A DNA stretch of 64,000 bases from WJMD01 sp964596015 (lineage in GTDB: Bacteria > Joyebacterota > Joyebacteria > Joyebacterales > Joyebacteraceae). How positions within the stretch are numbered: the stretch's first letter is position 1; each line of letters begins with the position of its first letter. Both the position numbers and the translations under genes were made by a program. This document shows positions 42,837 through 50,016 of the stretch, one piece after another. The DNA lies in assembly GCA_964596015.1 (NCBI GenBank), contig CAZQSB010000001.1:1-64000 (forward strand), given 5' to 3'. A model generated the notes under the pieces. The model was not told where the DNA came from. It did no database searches and was given only the letters and a program-made list of their open reading frames with translations.

Positions 42837-44618
42837 TTACTTGAGCACCATCAGCTTGCCGCTCGCCGTCGTTCCGTCGATGTCGAGGCGCGCAAAGTAC
42901 ACGCCGGTGGCGACGGGCCGCCCGGTCGCGTCGAGTCCGTCCCAACGGATCTCGCCGGGACCGGCGGGCCGGAAGTCGTTGAGGAGCGTCCGTACCGCGC
43001 GACCGGAGACGTCGTAGATCGTGACCTCCACACGGCCGCCGCCCGTCGGCACGCTGTAGGCGATCGAGGTCGCGCTCGTGAACGGGTTGGGCGACGCGGG
43101 ACGGAGAGCGAACTGGTACTCATCCGTCTCCTCGACGCTCGTCTCGACCTGCTCAGCGTCGAACGTGTAGGTCATGTCGTTCACATCGTCGGTCTGGTTC
43201 GTGACGACCATGACGACCTCACTCAGGCCGTCCCATCCCTCGACCGTGATGTTGCCGTTCCCGAAGCCGTTGAGCGGGATCTCGCCGTACTCGCTCGTCG
43301 CGCCGCCGGATGTCTTCTGGAGTACCGCGGCGCCGTTCGGGGTCCCGAAGAGACCGGGGCCGTCGTAAGCAAGCTGCAGTCCCGTCCACCCGCCTCCCGG
43401 GTTCGTGAAGCGGATGAAATTCATCCCCATGTGATCGGGCTTGTAGCTCGAGTACGGCTCGCCGTCGACGATCGGGAACATCCCGAAGGACCTCGTGATG
43501 GAGACGAGCGGGAACAAGGTACCCTCCGAATAGTGTCCCCCGTCACAGCGCGTGTTCGTGAACCAGTTCCACTTGGCGAACTCGTGGAACTCGTCCTCGA
43601 GCTCTCTGCCGTACGAGGCCAGAACGACGTCCAGGTACTGGTAGACCGAGCTCGAGCCCCCGCACTGGTTCCAGTAGTCCGCGATGACGCCCGGGTCCAC
43701 ATGCTCTCCGAGGAAGATGTTCCATACGCACGAGCCGTAGATGCGCAGGCCGGTGCTGTCCTCCCAGTCGAGCGACTGGTACGTCGAGTTGAAGTAGTAG
43801 GGGATGTACTGAGTGTAGTCGTTGATGCTGTCGTAGACCAGTTCCTCGGCCCACACGGCGGTGCACTCCATGTACCAGAGCTCCTCGGTGTAGTCGATGG
43901 CCATCTGGCAGGCGTGGTTGAACTCGTGCGCCAGCGTGACCTTCATCGGGTCCTGAGGATCGGGATAGCCGAAACCTGCGTAGTCATTGTCGATGACAAG
44001 GTAACTATAGGCTGCGTTTCCGGGACCAGCCACGTACGTCGGCTGACAGTAGCCGTAGTAGCCGGAGCAGTTCTGGACGTAGATGTCGTAAAGTCCGCAG
44101 CCTCCGCTTCCGCCCGGGTCGCCTGAGTCGTCAGGCGGACAGATGAAGCCGAGGTTCGTCACTTCCTGGTCGTACACGTACTCCGCCGCCGTGGCGATCG
44201 CGTCGCGGTACGTGGTGTCCGGCCAGTTGAGGATCTTGTGCGTGCCGCTCGTGTCGTAGTGGATCCTGAAGTGCTCGGTCGTGATCGACTCGTCGCAGTT
44301 CGGGCGGGCCCGGAGCCTCAGGATCTCGCTCGTCACGGCCTCGGGAAGCCCGGGAAGAGCCCGCTCGATCTCGAGGGCCATCGGCGTTCCGCACTTGTCG
44401 ATGAGACCACCCCGGAGCGCGGGGTCCAGCTCACCGGAGGCGTAGAGCGCCTGAGCCTTCGCCATGATCATCTCGGCGAGATCGGCGCCGCGCTGAACGT
44501 GCGCCTGCTCGATCGCCTTCCGAGTGGTCATCTCCTCGACGTTCATCTTCGCGCCGGCTGAGCCGGCAACGGCCAGGGCGAGGGCGACGACGAGAAGAAG
44601 AGGTAGGTGCTTTCGCAT
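42837..44618 (-). CDS. Secreted metalloprotease, MXAN_6640 type, with FlgD-like tail
   Basis: 593 residues from ATG 44618 (AATGGAGGTCC upstream). A signal peptide covers about residues 1-22. The catalytic helix TLAHEFNHACQ holds His231 and His235, and the downstream Glu is in CTAVWAEELVYD. Preceding blocks (TEHFRIHYDTSG, GGCGLYDIYVQNCSGYYGY) fit the MXAN_6640 family of putative secreted metalloproteases. The C-terminal ~80 residues form a FlgD-like Ig domain (RPASPNPFTSATSIAYSVP, VSGRAVRTLLND, TGVYFARLD, KLMVLK). It should be exported and anchored or released by the same route as the papain-like and M14 proteins. Confidence 0.88.
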   Translation of the reverse strand: MRKHLPLLLVVALALAVAGSAGAKMNVEEMTTRKAIEQAHVQRGADLAEMIMAKAQALYASGELDPALRGGLIDKCGTPMALEIERALPGLPEAVTSEILRLRARPNCDESITTEHFRIHYDTSGTHKILNWPDTTYRDAIATAAEYVYDQEVTNLGFICPPDDSGDPGGSGGCGLYDIYVQNCSGYYGYCQPTYVAGPGNAAYSYLVIDNDYAGFGYPDPQDPMKVTLAHEFNHACQMAIDYTEELWYMECTAVWAEELVYDSINDYTQYIPYYFNSTYQSLDWEDSTGLRIYGSCVWNIFLGEHVDPGVIADYWNQCGGSSSVYQYLDVVLASYGRELEDEFHEFAKWNWFTNTRCDGGHYSEGTLFPLVSITRSFGMFPIVDGEPYSSYKPDHMGMNFIRFTNPGGGWTGLQLAYDGPGLFGTPNGAAVLQKTSGGATSEYGEIPLNGFGNGNITVEGWDGLSEVVMVVTNQTDDVNDMTYTFDAEQVETSVEETDEYQFALRPASPNPFTSATSIAYSVPTGGGRVEVTIYDVSGRAVRTLLNDFRPAGPGEIRWDGLDATGRPVATGVYFARLDIDGTTASGKLMVLK

Positions 44619-44680
44619 CGTTCGGACCTCCATTCCGCTCAATGTGTCCGACGGAAAACCATCTATTCTTCCAAATATGC

Positions 44681-44709
44681 AGTGTAACACAACTTACGTA
44701 TCAAGTCAA
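44681..44709 (-). promoter_or_regulatory. Promoter for the MXAN_6640-type protease gene
   Basis: TTGACT, 17-bp spacer, TACACT on the minus strand, in an AT-rich island. Confidence 0.7.
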
Positions 44710-44830
44710 GGGCAGTACGCTCAATGTCTATGATGCGCTGGAACTCCCACGGTCGCCCTGAGAACGCTCTCGGACGTACGTCGTGGCCGGGGCCCGTCCT
44801 CCGGGGTTCCGGGACGCGAGCGGCTCCCGG

Positions 44831-44869
44831 TGAAAAGCGAAGCGCAGGAGCCGCCACGACCCCTGCGCT
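44831..44869 (-). terminator. Rho-independent terminator after the radical SAM gene
   Basis: 10-bp perfect stem (GAAGCGCAGG / CCTGCGCTTC), 13-nt loop, GCTTTT on the minus strand. Confidence 0.75.
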
Positions 44870-44895
44870 TCCGTCGCTGCTCTCTCCAGGAACGC

Positions 44896-46443
44896 TCAGC
44901 TGCCGCCCACCGGGACATCGTCGGTCCGGCGGCCGTGAGACCCCGCGGTCCCGGACCCATCCTCCGGCTCGCGGTCGTCCACGACCCGCTCGCCGAGTCC
45001 GTGGGACTCCCGGTACCACTCCTCGAGATAGGGCCGCTCGAGGGCCCACTGCCGGACGATGCGCTCCCCATGACGGTGCCACTCGGACGCCTCGTTGTCG
45101 TAGTGGTCGCGGCGCCACTCCCTGTCCGTCAACTCGCGGAGCGTCCGGCCGTACTCCTTCAGGTGCTTCACGATCACCGGGTCCTCGACGATGCTCTCCG
45201 CGCCGTTGTGGCTCGGCACCGCGCCGTACTCCTTCACCAGCCGTCTGAGGACCTCGGGGTTGTCGATGATCATGCACGGGGCGTACAGGTTCCTGATGTC
45301 GTTGTACGGCTGTTCGTATCGGATCGCTCGGAAGAAGTCGCACGCCAGGATCTCGCGCAGCGGAGCCTGCCTGATGTTCCCCACCGCGAAGTGACAGAAC
45401 ACGCAGGGCTCCACGTTCCCGTTGGACGTGACGTGGAAGTAGAGTCGCCCGCCGGCCATGCACCCGCCGACATACTGACCGTCGTTCCAGAAGTCACCGA
45501 TGAAGATCGGCTTCCGGAACCTGAGGTCGTTCACGCGGTGTCGGAGCGCGACGCGCTGCTCGGGCGTCGCCATGAGCTCGACGTTCGGCTCCCGCCCGAT
45601 CGGTATGTACTGGAAGAGCCAGGCGAAGACGGCCCCCTGCTCGATGTAGAAGTCGAAGAGTCTGTCGGAGGTGATGGTCTCGTAGTTCTTGCTCGTGACC
45701 GTCACGGAGATGCCGAAGGGCAGCCCTCTTTCTCTCAGGCGCCCCATCGCGGACAGGACTCGCTCGTACGTCCCCTCGCCGCGCCGCGCGTTGGTCTCGC
45801 GGTCGTAGCCCTCGACGCTGATCGCCGGAGCCGCGTTCCCCAGCTCGAGCAGCCTGTCGGCCACCTCGTCGTCGATGAGCGTGCCGTTGGTGTAGATCTG
45901 GAAGAAGCAGTCGTTGTGCTTCTCGAACATGTCGAGAAGGTCTTCGCGCACGAAGGGCTCGCCGCCCGAGATCGTGAAGAAGTACATCCCGAGGTCCTTG
46001 CCCTCGGAGATGACGCGGTCGAACTCATCGGTCGTGAGCTCGCCGCTCTTCCTGTACTCGAACGCGTAACAACCCTCGCACCTGAGATTGCAGCGCATGG
46101 TCGGACTGATGACCGCGAAGCTGGGCGGGAGCCATCCCTCTTCCTCGAGGACCTGATGCCTCCGAACGCCGCCGAGGACACCCCAGTTGACCAGGAAGCT
46201 CTCGATGAGCCGCTGCCTGGCCTTCGGGGCGAGGTCGAAGATCCTGTCGGACAGAGCGCGGGCGTTCTCATTGTGGGTGAGCGCGTGTCGAAGCCGCTCG
46301 GCTTCCGATCTGACATCCCGGTTCGGGATGATCCGTACCGCCCACTCCAGAAGCCGGTCGACGTCGTCGGACGACAGCCTGCTCCCCCACGAACCCAGCC
46401 GTCGGAGCGCTGTGGCTTTGAACGTGTTGCCGAACCCCTTCAT
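44896..46443 (-). CDS. Radical SAM protein with SPASM-like C-terminal cysteines
   Basis: 515 residues from ATG 46443 (GGGAGGGAAGC upstream). A helical N-terminal region (1-100) precedes the radical SAM core with Cys118, Cys122 and Cys125 (CNLRCEGCY), GGEPFVREDLL (SAM contact) and YTNGTLIDDEV. After the core, cysteines in VGGCMAGGRLYFHVTSNGNVEPCVFCHFAVGN and APCMIID match auxiliary-cluster (SPASM/twitch) segments. It resembles enzymes that modify peptides or install thioether or other crosslinks, but no small precursor peptide is visible nearby. It lies 46 bp after the TetR regulator stop, so they likely form one unit. Confidence 0.85.
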   Translation of the reverse strand: MKGFGNTFKATALRRLGSWGSRLSSDDVDRLLEWAVRIIPNRDVRSEAERLRHALTHNENARALSDRIFDLAPKARQRLIESFLVNWGVLGGVRRHQVLEEEGWLPPSFAVISPTMRCNLRCEGCYAFEYRKSGELTTDEFDRVISEGKDLGMYFFTISGGEPFVREDLLDMFEKHNDCFFQIYTNGTLIDDEVADRLLELGNAAPAISVEGYDRETNARRGEGTYERVLSAMGRLRERGLPFGISVTVTSKNYETITSDRLFDFYIEQGAVFAWLFQYIPIGREPNVELMATPEQRVALRHRVNDLRFRKPIFIGDFWNDGQYVGGCMAGGRLYFHVTSNGNVEPCVFCHFAVGNIRQAPLREILACDFFRAIRYEQPYNDIRNLYAPCMIIDNPEVLRRLVKEYGAVPSHNGAESIVEDPVIVKHLKEYGRTLRELTDREWRRDHYDNEASEWHRHGERIVRQWALERPYLEEWYRESHGLGERVVDDREPEDGSGTAGSHGRRTDDVPVGGS

Positions 46444-46489
46444 GCTTCCCTCCCCGCGTCTACGATCCCTCAACCGCGCGCCCGGGTCT

Positions 46490-47095
46490 CTACATCTGAC
46501 CCGATCTCGGCCTGCACCCGATGCCCTCGAGCACGAACCGCGCGACCTCGTCCGCCTTACCGACGAGGGAGTACGAACGGTCGCTGGCCACCCAGTCGTA
46601 GACCACCATCTGGAAGCAGCCGAAGAGCATCGTCGCCGCGATGTGCACGTCGACCTCGCGACACGCGCCGTTCCTGACCCCTTCCGCCAGAATGCTCTCG
46701 ATGATGTCGAGGTAGGCGCGGCTCGAACGCTTGGCGACCATCTTGATCATCTCGGTGCTCTGGCGAAGCTGCGACAGGAAGATCTTCGCGCTCTCGGGAT
46801 TGTCCTCCATCAACTGGAAGCCCTGCGTCAGGAGCCTGCGGATCTTGGAGATGGGATCGCTCTCCTTCGCGACGGCCGAGCGCAGTCGCTCCATGTGCAT
46901 GCTCAGGAACTCCTCGAAGACCGCGACGAGCAGCTCCTCCTTGCTCGAGAAGTAAATGTAGATGGTGCCCGCGGCGACGCCGGCGGCCTCGGCGATCTCC
47001 GCCGTCGTGGTGTTGTGGTAGCCGCGCTCGCCGAACAGACGAGCTGCCGCCGCGATGATCCTCTCCCGCTTGTTGCCGACACGCTTTCTGGCCAT
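46490..47095 (-). CDS. TetR/AcrR family transcriptional regulator
   Basis: 201 residues, ATG with AGAGG upstream. The N-terminal HTH is complete: RERIIAAAARLFGERGYHNTTTAEIAEAAGVAAGTIYIYFSSKEEL (shown in shortened form: RLFGERGYHNTT, AGTIYIYF). The helical C-terminal ligand domain resembles FadR-type TetR proteins, with LLTQGFQLMEDNPESAKIFL and AATMLFGCFQMVVYD. TetR proteins usually repress their own or neighbouring genes and are released by a small hydrophobic ligand. It precedes the radical SAM gene. A nine-base palindrome lies in its promoter spacer and could be its operator. Confidence 0.9.
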   Translation of the reverse strand: MARKRVGNKRERIIAAAARLFGERGYHNTTTAEIAEAAGVAAGTIYIYFSSKEELLVAVFEEFLSMHMERLRSAVAKESDPISKIRRLLTQGFQLMEDNPESAKIFLSQLRQSTEMIKMVAKRSSRAYLDIIESILAEGVRNGACREVDVHIAATMLFGCFQMVVYDWVASDRSYSLVGKADEVARFVLEGIGCRPRSGQM

Positions 47096-47270
47096 ATCGC
47101 AAACCTCTCTGGTGTACGGCGCGGGGCTCTTCTTGTGCCCCGTCCGACGTGGATTGCGGCGGGACCATCCCGCCCCCGGCGCGTCCCGTCGGCGTCCGCA
47201 GACCCGCCCACGTAACCGAATGAGCGTCCACCAGGGAACGCTGCGGCTTTACTGACTGACGCGCGCTTCG

Positions 47271-47299
47271 ATATTAGCGAACCGTTCAGGAACGCGCAA
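47271..47299 (-). promoter_or_regulatory. Promoter for TetR-radical SAM unit
   Basis: TTGCGC, 17-bp spacer, TAATAT on the minus strand. Confidence 0.6.
47279..47287. promoter_or_regulatory. Possible TetR operator in the promoter spacer
   Basis: GAACCGTTC palindrome (GAAC, one base, GTTC) between the -35 and -10, where a bound repressor would block RNA polymerase. Short, so weak evidence. Confidence 0.25.
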
Positions 47300-47327
47300 G
47301 GGGCTTTCGTCCGGCGGGAACGCGGAA

Positions 47328-47355
47328 CCGCCGCAGACCCGGAAGTCTGCGGCGG
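47328..47355 (-). terminator. Terminator-like hairpin after the large lipoprotein gene
   Basis: 11-bp perfect stem (CCGCCGCAGAC / GTCTGCGGCGG), 6-nt loop, 76 bp past the stop; T run poor. Confidence 0.55.
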
Positions 47356-47430
47356 CTATGAAGTTGCCGGGGCGCGCTCCAGCCAGGGGACGCAACGCGG
47401 CGAGCCAAGAGAGAGGAATCGCCGTCCAGG

Positions 47431-49746
47431 CTAGCGCGTCCGACTGGTCAGATGACGCACCCCGGAAGGACCTGTCGACGGCCGTCCACGAAACTCCGGC
47501 TTGACGATGTCGCCGAAGTCATGGATGAGCGGAATGCCCAGCACGTAGCTCACGACGTGGGGCATCACGCGGCCGCTCGAGAGATTGTGATAGAAGTTCC
47601 ATTCCAACGGCTGAGTGGTCATGATCACCCAGCCCTCGCCGTACCCGAACTCCACGAGCGTAGCGGCCCCATCTTCGTTCTCGATGTAGACCGTCGCCCC
47701 GTCGGGGAGGCCGCCGATCACTGCGTGGCTCGCGTACTGGCCGTAGAGCTCCTCCGGAAGCCCCTCGACGATCGGAGCGCCCGGCAGAGCGACATAGTTG
47801 TACCAGGTCTGATAGGGACTGAGCGTTACGGCGCCCGGCAGTTCGATCCCGGCCTCCTGGATGGAGCCGCCGTGCGCGCCGAGGTCGCAGGCCTCCCAGA
47901 AGATCGTCCCGCCCGCGGCGACGAAGCGCGAGAGTCTGACCTGCGCGGCCGCGTACGCGAAGTAGAAACCTCCAGGTTGGTCACTCTGCACAATGACGAG
48001 GTCCTCGCCCGGAGTGAGGTCGAGCGTCGGGAGGTCCTCAGACCCCACGATCTCGTACTCGTTCGGGCCGTCCCCCTCCGTCAGGCCCATCACCTCGAGC
48101 ATCTGATCGAGGATGGCCGGGACCGTGGGCGACCACGGGACCTCATCGCGCAGAATGACGATGTGTGAGGCCGTCTCCTCGCTCCCGCCGACGTTGACGG
48201 CGTGGACGATCGTGTCGTTCAGATGCTCCTCGTCGCGGACCTGCAGAGCCACCTGGTGCATGCCGCGGGTGTCGAAAGTGGTCACGGTCGTCTTGATCGC
48301 GTTCCAGTCCGTGTCCCAGACGCCGTCGTTCTCAAAGTCCCATCGGACCTCGAGCGACGCGACCTCGCTGTCCGGATCCGTCACGATGCCGGCGTCGAAC
48401 TCAACGAGGGTTCCGACCGCGGCGAAGGGAGGATCGACCTCGAACGCGGCCTCCGGCGGAGAGTGCGATCCGGCGAGCGTCATGACGCCGTCGAGCTGAC
48501 TGATGCGCTGGGCATCCTCCGGCTCCGCGGCGACCAGACAGGAGACAACGGGGATCTTCTTCTCACCTCCCGAGACGACCTCGGTCGAGAAGCAGATGCC
48601 CTGAACGACCGGACAGACCGCCTCGAGATAGTCGGCGCAGGCGTCGTTCTCCTCTCCCCAGAACCACGCGGCGAAGAGGTCCGCGCGCTCGGACACAAGC
48701 CCCATCACGCCTTCGACGAAGCCGTAGGTGTCGGCCGAGCCGATGCGGCCGGCAAGGGCGCCCGTCTCGACGGAATCGAGGTCGAGAGCGGAGGCGTCGG
48801 CTTCGGGAGAGACGCCCCCCAAGAGGCCGACAAGGGAAGTGACCATCCGCGCGGCGTTCCACGTCGAGGCCAGTCCATCACCGGTCGTCGCGTCGAACGT
48901 CCTGAAAGAGCCGCGGAAGAAGGCCACGTCGTAGGTTCCGTCACCCAGGTCGACGTAGGTTTTCGTCGCCGCTACGGCGTCGACGACCGGGGGCCAGCTC
49001 GGCGTGACCCGCACGCGGTTCCTGGACGAGTCGACGAGGAACAGCAGCGTGTCGCCTCCGCCGACCGTGGTGAGGCGCCCGGCGTAGTACACCGGGTCGG
49101 GATTCACGCACGCGATGTCATCGCCGTCGGCGTCCTCGATCCATGGAGACGCGAGCGGCTCGAGCGGTTCCGAGTGATCGTCGAGCACGTCGATGAGGAG
49201 CTCGCTGGCGAGCTGCATCAGCGCAGGCTCGAGGTTCCCTTCGAGCCTCGACGATGACGAGCTCGCGACGACCGCCTCGGCCGCCGCGACGATGTCGGGC
49301 CACGTGGCCTTCGCCTGGGCCGCCGCGACGACCTCGTTTCTGTCGGACGACGAGAACATGAGGAGATAGGGATTCATCATGACGAGCGACAGCGCGGTCG
49401 AGGTCGCGTCGATGGTTATGTCGGTCGTCTCGTCCTGCGGGACGTAGCCGAGCAGCGCGGGCGCGCCGTCTCCGTCAACGACGGCGACGACCTGGGCCCG
49501 GTCGTTGTCCGGTATCAGGACGGAGTACGTCCCGTCCGCTCCGACCTCGGCGCGTTCGGCGATAGAGACCACATCGAACTCGGCGACGTCGGCGACTGCC
49601 CCCTCCGGAAGCGCGACGGTCCCGCTCACGCGTCTGAGGGCGATAGTCTCCACCGGGGCGTCGGACGGGCCGACGGAGCTGGCGCACGACCCGAGGACGA
49701 GCCCCATCACCAACAGCGCCAGCACCCGCGTTGTCGCACCTCTCAT
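47431..49746 (-). CDS. Large lipoprotein with PKD-like domain, unknown function
   Basis: 771 residues from ATG 49746 (GGAGCAGGGGAGCC upstream). The N-terminus ends in a lipobox, VLGSC at about residues 18-22, so it is a lipoprotein. An Ig-like carboxypeptidase-regulatory segment follows (GTVALPEGAVADVAEFDVVS). The middle part is a long mixed region containing a Cys-rich patch (ENDACADYLEAVCPVVQGIC). A PKD/Ig segment (EVRWDFENDGVWDTDWN, QVALQVRD) is at about 540-600. The last 200 residues resemble a class I amidotransferase-like fold used for binding rather than catalysis (ILDQMLEVMGLT, VAAGGTIFWEACDLG, LEWNFYHN). No enzymatic motif recognised. Confidence 0.75.
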   Translation of the reverse strand: MRGATTRVLALLVMGLVLGSCASSVGPSDAPVETIALRRVSGTVALPEGAVADVAEFDVVSIAERAEVGADGTYSVLIPDNDRAQVVAVVDGDGAPALLGYVPQDETTDITIDATSTALSLVMMNPYLLMFSSSDRNEVVAAAQAKATWPDIVAAAEAVVASSSSSRLEGNLEPALMQLASELLIDVLDDHSEPLEPLASPWIEDADGDDIACVNPDPVYYAGRLTTVGGGDTLLFLVDSSRNRVRVTPSWPPVVDAVAATKTYVDLGDGTYDVAFFRGSFRTFDATTGDGLASTWNAARMVTSLVGLLGGVSPEADASALDLDSVETGALAGRIGSADTYGFVEGVMGLVSERADLFAAWFWGEENDACADYLEAVCPVVQGICFSTEVVSGGEKKIPVVSCLVAAEPEDAQRISQLDGVMTLAGSHSPPEAAFEVDPPFAAVGTLVEFDAGIVTDPDSEVASLEVRWDFENDGVWDTDWNAIKTTVTTFDTRGMHQVALQVRDEEHLNDTIVHAVNVGGSEETASHIVILRDEVPWSPTVPAILDQMLEVMGLTEGDGPNEYEIVGSEDLPTLDLTPGEDLVIVQSDQPGGFYFAYAAAQVRLSRFVAAGGTIFWEACDLGAHGGSIQEAGIELPGAVTLSPYQTWYNYVALPGAPIVEGLPEELYGQYASHAVIGGLPDGATVYIENEDGAATLVEFGYGEGWVIMTTQPLEWNFYHNLSSGRVMPHVVSYVLGIPLIHDFGDIVKPEFRGRPSTGPSGVRHLTSRTR

Positions 49747-49957
49747 GGCTCCCCTGCTCCCTTCGCGAACGACCCCTCGCCGGCCACGCGCGCGCCTGCG
49801 GCGCACGGCCGCATGCATCCACGCGGGTGTCAGTGCAAGGGATGTACCAACGCGCGGGAACCCGCGGCCTTTCCCGTCCAGCCGCTCGCCGGACGCCGAC
49901 CGGGACCGGGGCCTTTCCCGTTCCCGTCGCTCTCCCGGACAATTGACGAGGGGAACA

Positions 49958-49991
49958 AGAAAGAGGCCGGCCGCCATCGGCGACCGGCCTC
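49958..49991 (-). terminator. Rho-independent terminator after the M14 peptidase gene
   Basis: GAGGCCGG / CCGGCCTC arms with a further inner stem (CGCC/GGCG), followed on the minus strand by TCTTTCTTGTT. Confidence 0.75.
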
Positions 49992-50016
49992 GCTTCGTGG
50001 ATTCTGTCGGTTGACG

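Larger units (their letters stand above)
47096..47430. other. Gene-free stretch upstream of the TetR gene
   Basis: No gene. It holds the terminator hairpin of the lipoprotein gene, the TetR promoter, and an unusually long TetR leader of about 168 nt in which I see no clear fold. Confidence 0.55.
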
